A program made the translations under genes and the position numbers. The notes beneath the pieces were generated by a model. That model was not told the origin of the DNA, ran no database searches, and saw only the letters and a program-made list of their open reading frames with translations. A stretch of 64,000 nucleotides of DNA from Flavobacteriaceae bacterium (GTDB lineage: Bacteria; Bacteroidota; Bacteroidia; Flavobacteriales; Flavobacteriaceae): NCBI GenBank assembly GCA_004762155.1, contig SIHP01000004.1, positions 124,001-188,000 on the forward strand, written 5' to 3'. Shown in pieces: positions 28,942 through 36,861 of this stretch; position 1 is the first letter of the stretch; each line of letters begins with the position of its first letter.

Positions 28942-29787
28942 TTACCATCTATAATCTCTTGGCTGAATATCTGGAAGCTCATAAACAACATCACTTGTTG
29001 TAGCAGCTTGTTCTTCACCTAGATCCATTAAATAGGCAATAATTTCATTACGTGTTTTTTTGTATTCATCATTGTCATTTAAAGTTGTTTTATCTCTAGG
29101 TCTTTCTATATTCACTTTAAATTCTGGTCCTAATGTTGCATTTGGACCTGGTTTTAAAGGAATAATTCTGTCTGCCATATAAACAGCTTCATCAACATCG
29201 TTTGTAATTAATAAGGCGGTACGTTTATTCGTTTCCCAAATACGTAAAATTTCATCTTGTAAGTTACCTCTTGTTAACGCATCTAATGCGCCTAAAGGTT
29301 CGTCCATTATAATCATTTCTGGATCCATTACTAAAGCTCTAGCTACAGATACTCTTTGTCGCATTCCACCTGATAATTCTTTAGGGAATTTATTAATAGC
29401 ATGAGTTAAACCAACCATTTCAACAAAGTTTTTAACTTTTGTAGCAACTTCTTCTTTTGATTCTTTAGGAAAAGCTTCTTTAGCCGCCATTTCTATATTG
29501 CTAAAAACAGATAACCATGGAAGTAATGAATAGTTTTGAAAGATTACACCACGTTCATGACTGGTATCTTCTACCTTTTCTCCTTTGAAAAGAACTTCTC
29601 CTTCAGTTGGTTTTAATAAACCATTAATAAGGTTTACTAAGGTTGTTTTTCCACTACCTGAAAATCCAACAATAGCAACAAATTCTCCTTCTTCAATTGT
29701 TAAGTTTATATTGTCAAGAATTTCACCTTTATATTCTTTATCAGGACTGTATGTCTTGTATATATTTTTTAATTCTAAAATAGCCAT
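28942..29787 (-). CDS. nrtC: ABC transporter ATP-binding protein, nitrate type (NrtC-like, no solute-binding domain)
   Basis: 281 residues. Walker A GFSGSGKTTLVNLINGL, signature LSGGMRQRVSVARALVMDPE, Walker B IIMDEPLGALDALTR, H-loop (ITNDVDEAVYMADRI) with N in place of the usual H. Cyanobacterial NrtC carries an extra NrtA-like C-terminal domain; this one ends at the ATPase. With NrtD it would form a hetero-ATPase pair; the asparagine switch residue hints that one of the two sites is weak. Confidence 0.87.
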   Translation of the reverse strand: MAILELKNIYKTYSPDKEYKGEILDNINLTIEEGEFVAIVGFSGSGKTTLVNLINGLLKPTEGEVLFKGEKVEDTSHERGVIFQNYSLLPWLSVFSNIEMAAKEAFPKESKEEVATKVKNFVEMVGLTHAINKFPKELSGGMRQRVSVARALVMDPEMIIMDEPLGALDALTRGNLQDEILRIWETNKRTALLITNDVDEAVYMADRIIPLKPGPNATLGPEFKVNIERPRDKTTLNDNDEYKKTRNEIIAYLMDLGEEQAATTSDVVYELPDIQPRDYRW

Positions 29788-29824
29788 AATTACTCAGTTT
29801 TAATAGTGTTAAATTGAACTTATT

Positions 29825-31060
29825 TTAGATAGTTTCTTTCTCAAAAGAAATTAAATTTTGAATAAATAACATTATTCTATCTAATGCGAAACCAATTAAA
29901 CCAATAATAAACATGGCAACAATAATTTTTGCATTAGAATCGTTTGCACCATTTTGAAATTCTTCCCAAACAAATGATCCTAAACCTGGTGATTGTGCTA
30001 ATAATTCAATAGCAATTAATACCATCCAAGCCACAGATAACGTAATTCTTAAACCTGTAAAAATTAAAGGAAGTGAAGCTGGAAGTATTACTTTAAATAT
30101 TTTTTGAAAGTTTCCTAATTTTAAAACCTTAGCTACATTAATATAATCTGTATCTACAGAAGCAACTCCCATAGCAGTATTTACTAATGTTGCCCACATT
30201 GAACATAAACCTACTGAAATAAAGGAAATAATAAAAGAACTGTCTCCTTCTGAATTTCTTAATAAAGTTGTAACAATCATTGTAACTAATAATAGCCAAA
30301 CTACTGGAGATACTGGTTTAAATATTTGAATAATCCAGTTAACAGAAGTTCTTAAAGTTGGACTTAAACCTGTAATAATTCCAATAGGAACAGCAATTAA
30401 TAAGGCTAATAAAAAACCAGCAAATACTGTTTTTAAACTTGTAACAACTTGATCTACAAATGAAGGTCTACCTGTATAAACTATTGCGTTTTTACCATCT
30501 GCTACTCTTTGTTCATTTAATTTAGCTGTTTTTTCTTTAAAAGCTTTTTTATCAGCTCTTACAATTTTATAGTCTACCCATAAAGTGTAAAAAGCATTTT
30601 TTGTTTGTTTTGGAGATGGCAATGTAACTGGTACTTCTTTTTTTTCATCAGAAGATAATCCATAATTGATGTCATAAGTTCCCTTATCATTTTTTAAAGC
30701 TACAGCATGTATATTAGCTTCTGAAAGTTTTTTAAGATCTTCTATATCATCAGATATAATAAATTGTCCATCTAATTTGTCTTTTGCAGATATAATAATA
30801 TTCTTAATTCTTTCTGCTTCTGCATCTCCACCAACTTCTCTTGCTTTTTCTATTTTAGAGTCTGCAAGACTGTTATATAGAGAATTTGCACCAATATTCC
30901 ATAATAACAAGAAAGCAAAAATAGATAATATTGGAGCTCCAATTTTATTGAAAGTTTCTTTGGTGTTTTTTTTAGTTTCTTCACCAGAGATTAACCTAAT
31001 TAAAGGTTCTAAAAAACCAAAACCAATAAATCGTATAACTTTTATAATAGAGTCTTTCAT
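29825..31060 (-). CDS. nrtB: Nitrate ABC transporter permease, NrtB-like, with long N-terminal extension
   Basis: 411 residues. The permease core (about 205-411) shows LKTVFAGFLLALLIAVPIGI, SPVVWLLLVTMIVTTLLRNS and the EAA-loop-like KVLKLGNFQKIFKVILPASL, then ITLSVAWMVLIAIELLA. NrtB proteins are usually near 280-320 residues. Here an extra section after a first TM (about 42-62) spans residues 65-200, rich in K/E (KIEKAREVGGDAEAERIKN), and likely sits in the periplasm. First of three overlapping-function genes after nrtA. Confidence 0.88.
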   Translation of the reverse strand: MKDSIIKVIRFIGFGFLEPLIRLISGEETKKNTKETFNKIGAPILSIFAFLLLWNIGANSLYNSLADSKIEKAREVGGDAEAERIKNIIISAKDKLDGQFIISDDIEDLKKLSEANIHAVALKNDKGTYDINYGLSSDEKKEVPVTLPSPKQTKNAFYTLWVDYKIVRADKKAFKEKTAKLNEQRVADGKNAIVYTGRPSFVDQVVTSLKTVFAGFLLALLIAVPIGIITGLSPTLRTSVNWIIQIFKPVSPVVWLLLVTMIVTTLLRNSEGDSSFIISFISVGLCSMWATLVNTAMGVASVDTDYINVAKVLKLGNFQKIFKVILPASLPLIFTGLRITLSVAWMVLIAIELLAQSPGLGSFVWEEFQNGANDSNAKIIVAMFIIGLIGFALDRIMLFIQNLISFEKETI

Positions 31061-31120
31061 CTCTTTTGAATTTTATGTTTGTTTGTGAGTGAGTGTGTTT
31101 GTGATGTGTTTGTTGTTTTT

Positions 31121-31152
31121 AAACAACAGGAGAAAAATTTCTCCTGCTGTTT
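31121..31152 (-). promoter_or_regulatory. Intercistronic hairpin between nrtA and nrtB
   Basis: Fifteen-base arms (31121-31135 and 31138-31152, core CAGGAGAAA/TTTCTCCTG) with one mismatch. On the minus strand it is not followed by T residues, so it is unlikely to stop transcription. It probably protects the nrtA mRNA 3' end so that binding protein is made in excess of permease; this role is inference from similar operons. Confidence 0.6.
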
Positions 31153-31180
31153 GATCATAAAACAAATGATTTAAAAAGAA

Positions 31181-32566
31181 CTATTTTTCTTTATTACCAA
31201 TTTTAAAAGAATTGATATATCCTAAAGGATCTTTAGCGTCATACTTATTACCATCGATAAAATCTGTAGTAGCAGGTTTGTATCCGTCTGTTGTAGGTAT
31301 GTCTGTAGCTGCTATTTTACCTTCAGTTACTAGTATATCTGCTGCTTTTTTCCAAATATCAGGTCTGTATATCTCTTTAGCTTTATCATGGTACCATTCA
31401 GCTGGTTTTGCATCAGGAATTTGTCCCCATCTTCTCATTTGAGTTAAAAACCAAATCGCATCAGAATAAAATGGATATGTTGCATTATAACGATAGAATA
31501 CGTTAAAATCAGGCATTGCTCTTTTATCTCCTTTTTCAAATTCAAAAGTACCAGTCATCGAATTTGCTAATACAGCTTCTGGAGCACCTACATATTGAGG
31601 TTTAGATAATATTTTTACGGCTTCAGCTCTGTTACCTGGTTCATCTAACCATTTTCCAGCTCTAATTAAAGCTTTAGTTATAGCAACAGATGTGTTAGGA
31701 TATTTTTCAGTAAACTCTTTAGTCATTACAAATACTTTCTCAGGATTATTTTTCCAAATATCATAGTTTGTAGTAACTGGAACTCCAATGCCTTTAGAAA
31801 CAGCTTGTTGATTCCACGGTTCACCTACACAGTAACCATAAATAGTTCCGGCTTCTAATGTAGCTGGCATTTGTGGTGGAGGAGTTACAGACAATAAAAC
31901 ATCAGCACCAATTTGTCCTTGAATATTATCAGCAGAATACATACCAGGATTGATTCCAGATGCAGCTAACCAATATCTAATTTCATAATTATGTGTTGAT
32001 ACAGGAAATACCATTCCCATTTTAAATGCTTTACCTTCATTTTTATAATCATCAATTACAGGTTTTAAAGCTTCAGCACTAATAGGATGAATAGGTTTTC
32101 CGTTCTCATCTTTTTTAACATGAGGTTTCATTCCTTCCCATACTTTATTAGAAACAGTAATACCATTACCATTTAAATCCATAGAAAAAGGAGTAACTAA
32201 TTCTGCTTGACGACCAAAACCTGCTTGTGCTGCAATTGGTTGTCCTGCCAACATGTGTGAACCATCTAGTTGACCATCAATTACACGATCTAAGATATTT
32301 TTCCAGTTAGATTGTGCTTCAACAGAAACGAATAAACCTTCATCTTCAAAAAACCCTTTTTCCTTAGCAATAGCCAAAGGAGCCATGTCAGTTAATTTGA
32401 TAAAACCAAATTTCAATTGTGGTTTTTCTATATCTAAAGTCTTTGCAGGTGCTGTTTTAGTAGTTGTTTCTTTTATTTTTTCCTTTTTTGTTTCTTTCCC
32501 TCCACATGCTAATAGAAGTAATGAAAAAGAAAACAATAATGATGTTTTTGTAATTAATGATTTCAT
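31181..32566 (-). CDS. nrtA: Nitrate/nitrite-binding lipoprotein NrtA
   Basis: 461 residues. Lipobox LLLAC, lipidated C21, followed by a K/T-rich linker. The CmpA/NrtA fold begins near residue 48 ([30 protein letters not shown]), then [45 protein letters not shown] and [19 protein letters not shown], all family hallmarks. Binds nitrate or nitrite at the periplasmic face. First gene of nrtABCD-porin, under a 20-bp palindrome 21 nt before the start. Confidence 0.94.
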   Translation of the reverse strand: MKSLITKTSLLFSFSLLLLACGGKETKKEKIKETTTKTAPAKTLDIEKPQLKFGFIKLTDMAPLAIAKEKGFFEDEGLFVSVEAQSNWKNILDRVIDGQLDGSHMLAGQPIAAQAGFGRQAELVTPFSMDLNGNGITVSNKVWEGMKPHVKKDENGKPIHPISAEALKPVIDDYKNEGKAFKMGMVFPVSTHNYEIRYWLAASGINPGMYSADNIQGQIGADVLLSVTPPPQMPATLEAGTIYGYCVGEPWNQQAVSKGIGVPVTTNYDIWKNNPEKVFVMTKEFTEKYPNTSVAITKALIRAGKWLDEPGNRAEAVKILSKPQYVGAPEAVLANSMTGTFEFEKGDKRAMPDFNVFYRYNATYPFYSDAIWFLTQMRRWGQIPDAKPAEWYHDKAKEIYRPDIWKKAADILVTEGKIAATDIPTTDGYKPATTDFIDGNKYDAKDPLGYINSFKIGNKEK

Positions 32567-32587
32567 TTGTAATAGTTTTAAATTTTT

Positions 32588-32607
32588 AATAAGTATTAAT
32601 ACTTATT
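32588..32607 (-). promoter_or_regulatory. Nitrate-locus operator, nrtA copy
   Basis: AATAAGTATTAATACTTATT is a perfect 20-bp palindrome containing TAAGTA-N4-TACTTA at 32590-32605. The proximal TAAGTA edge is 23 nt from the nrtA start. A TATATTTG -7 box on the minus strand (32614-32621) lies just upstream, placing the operator at about +1 to +20 if that box is used. Confidence 0.8.
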
Positions 32608-32609
32608 TT

Positions 32610-32955
32610 CATACAAATATATAAGTAGATGTAATTCTATTATATGCAAATAGAATTATAAAAATATCTTTTTTAAACATCATTAAACATGCGAAAAAGC
32701 ATAAGAAAAGTATAAGAAACTGTTTTTTAAGTATATGTAAATACGTATAAATTAGTAATGTGTTTTTAAGTACGTATTTTTTTACTTTTAAATGATAAAT
32801 TGTAATTAAAAAATAGTCAATTAAAATAAAATTAAAACCATTAACTTCTTTATAGTTTTAATTAATCTCCTTTAGAGCATGTATTATGTTTAAATAAATA
32901 ATTGTCTGCTTATTTTAAGTATTTGAGTGAAGTTGTTTATACTATACATCATATA
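32610..32955 (-). promoter_or_regulatory. Long AT-rich upstream region of nrtA with recurring TACGTA/TAAGTA half sites
   Basis: No gene fits here. TAAGTA occurs at 32728-32733, 32767-32772 and 32916-32921, and TACGTA in ATACGTAT near 32741-32748 and GTACGTAT near 32770-32777. They are half sites or a different palindrome; TACGTA also occurs upstream of the globin and nirB genes. Whether they bind the same regulator cannot be told. Confidence 0.35.
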
Positions 32956-32991
32956 AAAAGAGAAGATATTTTTAATAAATACCTTCTCTTT
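32956..32991 (-). terminator. Terminator of the globin-cytochrome operon
   Basis: Arms around AGAGAAG and CTTCTCT, with further A/T pairing and one mismatch, followed on the minus strand by CTTTTTAT. Located 22 nt after the pentahaem cytochrome stop; it separates this operon from nrtA. Confidence 0.8.
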
Positions 32992-33012
32992 AATGAATAT
33001 AGGAATATTAGT

Positions 33013-33720
33013 TTATTTAATAAGTTTGTTTAACCAGTCGGCTTCAGATAAACCTTTATGTTTTTTGTCATTTCCATAAGGATCTTTTCCTCCTTTAAAA
33101 TAATCTTTTATAGCAGTTAAAGGTATAGTATCACTTAATTTTTCTGGAACGGCATACTTATGATTTCCATGAAAATCATGACACTGTAAGCATGTAGACC
33201 AATTTTGTTTACTGATTAATGTTTCATGATCTATATCTAAAGGGTCGTCTTCAACTACTAAATCTTGATGGCAATTCATACAATAATCACCAGTATTTAT
33301 AGTAACACGAGCTCCATGATGTTCTGAATGACAAGTAATACAAGTAGTTGCATCAATATTTTTAATAGCTTCGTTAAAACGTGGTTCTGAGAAACGATAA
33401 ATAGGATGTCTATCATTTGGTCTGTCATGACATTCTAAGCAATTATTTGCACTAACATCTTTTGTCCCAAAATCTACACTAGCTTTTCTTACACCAACAC
33501 CATATGATATGTTTGATTGAATTTGTTGTAATAAATTACCTTTTGCATTTGCATGACAAGTTATACAAGAAAGATCTTCATGGCCATTATTCATTGGTCC
33601 AATAGAAACATATTGTTCTGTACTTTTTAAAGTAAAAAAATAAAAAACACCAATTCCGGTAATTAAACCTATTATGATTCCTGAAAATTGTCTCTTTCTT
33701 AATGGATTGATTTTAAACAT
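33013..33720 (-). CDS. Membrane-anchored pentahaem c-type cytochrome
   Basis: 235 residues. Uncleaved N-terminal helix (FSGIIIGLITGIGVFYFF, residues 12-29), then five CxxCH haem sites at 52-56, 94-98, 127-131, 147-151 and 177-181. Extra histidines (H47, H105, H134, H135, H165) can give bis-His coordination, as in NrfH/NapC/cytochrome c3-like shuttles. The tail after 190 is haem-free. Periplasmic electron carrier. Last gene of an operon with globin, haem lipoprotein, 4-TM protein and flavin reductase; electron acceptor not evident. Confidence 0.88.
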   Translation of the reverse strand: MFKINPLRKRQFSGIIIGLITGIGVFYFFTLKSTEQYVSIGPMNNGHEDLSCITCHANAKGNLLQQIQSNISYGVGVRKASVDFGTKDVSANNCLECHDRPNDRHPIYRFSEPRFNEAIKNIDATTCITCHSEHHGARVTINTGDYCMNCHQDLVVEDDPLDIDHETLISKQNWSTCLQCHDFHGNHKYAVPEKLSDTIPLTAIKDYFKGGKDPYGNDKKHKGLSEADWLNKLIK

Positions 33721-33736
33721 AAAAGCAACTTTATAG

Positions 33737-34765
33737 TTATATTTCTAGAATAATTTTTTCGCTTAATGGATAACTTATACATGTTAATATGCTACCTTCA
33801 TTAACTTCTTTTTCTGGTAAAAAATGACCTTCAGTCATTTTTATTTCTCCTTCAATACATTTAGCTTTACAAGCTGCACACATTCCAGATCTACAAGAGT
33901 AAGGGATTACAATATTATCAAACATGGCTTGTTGTAATATTGTGGTATCACCTTTAACCTTTATTTGATGTTCTTTTCCAGCGTGTTTAATACTAACACT
34001 ACTCATTAAGTCTTTACCAGAAAGTTTTATTTCTGGAAGTTTAAATACTTCTACGGTTATTTTTTCACGACTGATTCCGTTGTCTCTAAGAATTTCTTTA
34101 ACTTTTTCCATGTAACCAAACGGTCCACAGATCATGTACTTATGATTATCATATTTTAAACCTCTATTTTCAAAAATAGAATTCAATAATTTTTTTGTTA
34201 GGAAGCCAGAATGATATTTGTCTTTTCTTGAGTTTTCAGATGATATTACATGTTCTACAAATAGATTATTAGGATATTCGTTTTGTAGTGTTAAAATTTC
34301 ATGATAAAAAATAATAGATTCTATATTCTGATTTGCATAAACCAGTAATATTTTAGAGTTTTTTTCCTTTGTTAAAATTGATTTTAAAATAGAAAAAATA
34401 GGAGTGATACCACTACCACCAGCAAATAAAACGTATTGAGTTTGTTTCTTTTCTTCTGGTTGAATAAAAAAAGAACCCATTGGTTCATCAACAACTAGTT
34501 TGGTGCCAATAGTTAAAGAATCATGAATATAATTTGAAACTAATCCTTTTTCTACACGTTTAATAGTAATTTTTAAGTCTTTATCAGTGTAAGGATTACT
34601 ACTAAAGGAATATGCTCTTTTGTGAACTTTATCTTTTATAGGTACATGAATAGTTAAAAACTGTCCTGGTTTATAGCTTAATTTTTTAAAGATATTTCCG
34701 TTTTTAAAACTAATACTTAAAGCATCGTCTGTTTCTTTGATTATGTCTTTTACTAATAATTTCAT
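33737..34765 (-). CDS. FAD/NAD(P)H reductase with C-terminal plant-type [2Fe-2S] domain
   Basis: 342 residues. FAD domain (1 to about 105) with RAYSFSSNPY (RxYS flavin motif), NAD domain (about 110-235) with FAGGSGITPIFSIL and MICGPFGYMEKV, and a [2Fe-2S] domain (about 250-342) with CRSGMCAACKAKC (Cx4Cx2C) and the fourth ligand in ILTCISYP. Same order as PaaE/Hmp-like oxidoreductases. It takes electrons from NAD(P)H in the cytoplasm. Neighbours offer a globin (recalling flavohaemoglobin) and a membrane di-haem candidate (recalling ferric reductase/NOX), so either may be its partner. 16-nt gap to the cytochrome, 38 to the membrane protein. Confidence 0.9.
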   Translation of the reverse strand: MKLLVKDIIKETDDALSISFKNGNIFKKLSYKPGQFLTIHVPIKDKVHKRAYSFSSNPYTDKDLKITIKRVEKGLVSNYIHDSLTIGTKLVVDEPMGSFFIQPEEKKQTQYVLFAGGSGITPIFSILKSILTKEKNSKILLVYANQNIESIIFYHEILTLQNEYPNNLFVEHVISSENSRKDKYHSGFLTKKLLNSIFENRGLKYDNHKYMICGPFGYMEKVKEILRDNGISREKITVEVFKLPEIKLSGKDLMSSVSIKHAGKEHQIKVKGDTTILQQAMFDNIVIPYSCRSGMCAACKAKCIEGEIKMTEGHFLPEKEVNEGSILTCISYPLSEKIILEI

Positions 34766-34803
34766 TTTGAGAGCGTGTAATGTTGTTTAGGGCTTTGGTT
34801 TTT

Positions 34804-35283
34804 TTATTTATAATAAAAAACCATGGTAATATGAAAAAACATAATAATTGTAACTATTATAGAGAATGCTACGTGAGCTATCATCCAACCTTTAAATAAT
34901 AGATTGTTATTACTCTTAATAATATCTAAGTTTATATAACCTAATAAAGTATTTGCAAAAAAGATGTAGGATAAAAGAAGCAAATATCCATAACCTAAAT
35001 TTATACTATGTATATAAAATAAAATAGGACTAATGGCTCCTAACCATTTATGTATTAGATTCATTTTTAATGCATATTTTCTTAACTTGGGAATGATTCT
35101 AGTATAGGTTAATACCCATTGAAATGATATAAAAATAGCCAAACCTAAGCCAGACCATCTTTTGTACATTTGTTTTTGTTGAAGCTGTGAAAGCCAGTTC
35201 CACTCTAAATCAAAAAAGAACTGTATAAAAAAAAGTAGGAGTAAGGTTAAGCCTAAAAAGCTAGATTTATTGGTTGTTTTCAT
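34804..35283 (-). CDS. Four-helix membrane protein, candidate di-haem b electron carrier
   Basis: 159 residues with about four hydrophobic helices (10-25, 46-62, 80-112, 130-157). Four histidines only: H78 and H92 on one stretch, H137 and H151 on another, each pair 14 apart. This H-x13-H pattern on two helices is how ferric reductase, NOX and cytochrome b proteins hold two b haems stacked across the membrane. I did not recognise a named family. Position between a cytoplasmic flavin/[2Fe-2S] reductase and periplasmic c-type cytochromes fits transmembrane electron transfer; haem binding is inference. Confidence 0.75.
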   Translation of the reverse strand: MKTTNKSSFLGLTLLLLFFIQFFFDLEWNWLSQLQQKQMYKRWSGLGLAIFISFQWVLTYTRIIPKLRKYALKMNLIHKWLGAISPILFYIHSINLGYGYLLLLSYIFFANTLLGYINLDIIKSNNNLLFKGWMIAHVAFSIIVTIIMFFHITMVFYYK

Positions 35284-35414
35284 ATATTAATGTACATGAA
35301 ATTTAAAGTTTGTTTTGGTTAAGTAATTTGCCCATAGCTTTGGTTTAATATCGAAACAGCTATGGACATAATTACAAAACACTCTCAAACAAAAAAATCA
35401 ATTTTTTATAGTAG

Positions 35415-36236
35415 TTATTTACTTACAACTAAATGTTTCATAGTTTCATATGATGATAATTTTTTAACGCTGTCTAAAAATACTTCTGCGCTAGGTAAAA
35501 AATTACCTTCTTCTGGCCATTTTTTGCCTATTTCAGGTTTGTCACTTTCTTTAAATTCACCAATTTCTTTTAAATACTGCTTGTAAATATCTACAGTACC
35601 GTCTGCATATGATTTTAATACATCAACTGTTTCTTTATAGGTTAAAGAATCTTTAGGGTATTGCCAAGTAGTTGCTCCCATAACATCACCTAGTTCCCAG
35701 TCTGTCTTTGGCGATTGTTTATGGTCGTTATGACAAGAAACACATGCTCCAGCACCAGCTAAATCAGCAAACATTGCTGTATGTAGTTTTTGTTCTTCGT
35801 CATAAAAAAATTGAGGCTTTTGATCAACTTTAATTTTTTCAAATAGATTAGCTTGCTTTCCTATGAACTTATTTGCAGCATTTACGGGATAATCAGATCC
35901 TAAGTATAAACCTAAAGGAACAGGACTTTTCTTTATGCTGGTAGCTACACCTCTTAAAAATAAGGCAGGTAATGGACCTGCTTCAATATCATCTTTTCTC
36001 CAGTCTTCATCAAATTTCATCCCTTGTTTTTTTCCTTTACCTACAATTGCTTTTGTATATAAAGTTCTTGTTACATCATTTTCTTTGGCTACCATTTCTA
36101 AAACTTCACCAACAGCAAATACTTTTGATTCTTTACCAACAGTTGAAGTTTCTTCAGGAACTCCACCACAAGAGGTTAATAATTTACTCGCTAATATGGT
36201 GAATGTTAAAAGTGAAAGTTTGTTTAGTTTTTTCAT
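35415..36236 (-). CDS. Tll0287/DUF3365-like mono-haem lipoprotein
   Basis: 273 residues. Lipobox LLTSC, lipidated C23. A PAS-like Tll0287 (DUF3365) fold is suggested by residues 35-160 (ALPALFLRGVA-like GPLPALFLRGVATSIKKS and LYLGSDYPVNAANKF). One CVSCH haem motif at 165-169, then NDHKQSPKTDWELGDVMGA, typical of the family. Such proteins are periplasmic haem carriers or sensors. 15-nt gap from the globin gene, but 131 nt to the 4-TM gene. Confidence 0.85.
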   Translation of the reverse strand: MKKLNKLSLLTFTILASKLLTSCGGVPEETSTVGKESKVFAVGEVLEMVAKENDVTRTLYTKAIVGKGKKQGMKFDEDWRKDDIEAGPLPALFLRGVATSIKKSPVPLGLYLGSDYPVNAANKFIGKQANLFEKIKVDQKPQFFYDEEQKLHTAMFADLAGAGACVSCHNDHKQSPKTDWELGDVMGATTWQYPKDSLTYKETVDVLKSYADGTVDIYKQYLKEIGEFKESDKPEIGKKWPEEGNFLPSAEVFLDSVKKLSSYETMKHLVVSK

Positions 36237-36251
36237 GTTGTTGTTATTTTA

Positions 36252-36665
36252 TTAATAAGAAGCATCAATCATAACCTTAGCCATGGTAGTATAAGTAGTT
36301 GTCCAAGCATCTTTAATTTCTGGAGTAAATTCATCACCAAGACCAGCTGAAAGTGTACCAAGTAATGCAGCACCAACAGTATCATAATGAGAAGCTTCAA
36401 CTTTATAATCTACATGTCGTTTTCCTAATCCTTCTAAAACAGGTATTAATGCAGGTAAATTACTTAGTCCGGCTACTGCAGCTCCAAGCATAGTCATTAA
36501 TTTATTTCCTTGTTCTTTCATAGAACTATCACTATTAGGAAATAAAGGTTTTAATTTGGGGTCTAATTCAAAGAGTTTTGAATAAAATATTTCTGCGGCT
36601 GTACCAGCAATTGGTTTTACTTTTTCAAATGAATTTTGTACAAGTGTGATAGTTTTTTGTTCCAT
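36252..36665 (-). CDS. Single-domain globin with flavohaemoglobin-type haem pocket
   Basis: 137 residues. Aligning by eye with Vitreoscilla haemoglobin gives B10 Tyr28 (IFYSKLF), E7 Gln52 (MKEQGNKL), F8 proximal His84 (GKRHVDYKV) and Tyr94 (SHYDTVG), the same pocket as flavohaemoglobin. No reductase domain is attached, but a separate FAD/2Fe-2S reductase is in the same operon. NO dioxygenation (NO plus O2 to nitrate) or oxygen supply are the likely roles. First gene of its operon, under the TAAGTA-N4-TACTTA operator 28 nt upstream. Confidence 0.9.
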   Translation of the reverse strand: MEQKTITLVQNSFEKVKPIAGTAAEIFYSKLFELDPKLKPLFPNSDSSMKEQGNKLMTMLGAAVAGLSNLPALIPVLEGLGKRHVDYKVEASHYDTVGAALLGTLSAGLGDEFTPEIKDAWTTTYTTMAKVMIDASY

Positions 36666-36693
36666 ATTAATAATAAATTTCGTTACATAATTG

Positions 36694-36709
36694 TAAGTAT
36701 TACTACTTA
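36694..36709 (-). promoter_or_regulatory. Nitrate-locus operator, globin copy
   Basis: TAAGTA-TTAC-TACTTA, six-base perfect arms, 28 nt before the globin start. No good TAnnTTTG box lies next to it. TACGTA is at 36726-36731, further upstream. Confidence 0.8.
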
Positions 36710-36807
36710 GTTGTAAGCAAATTTATACGTAATGGATTAAATTAATTATGCGAATTAACAGTAAAGAAAATATTTTATAGCATATAATAAATTATTATTA
36801 TAACTAA

Positions 36808-36834
36808 AAAAACATGTTTATAAAACATGTTTTT
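36808..36834 (-). terminator. Terminator of the FNR-like regulator gene
   Basis: Twelve-base arms AAAAACATGTTT/AAACATGTTTTT around a three-base loop, with A residues giving a T-run on the minus strand. Located 27 nt after the stop at 36862, so the regulator does not read into the globin operon. Confidence 0.85.
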
Positions 36835-36861
36835 GATTGTATTGTGCTAAGTAATATGTTT

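Noticed and set aside
35362-36255. Plus-strand ORFs opposite the haem lipoprotein
   Set aside because: They mirror the strongly coding minus strand (CxxCH motif, lipobox) and have no recognisable product.
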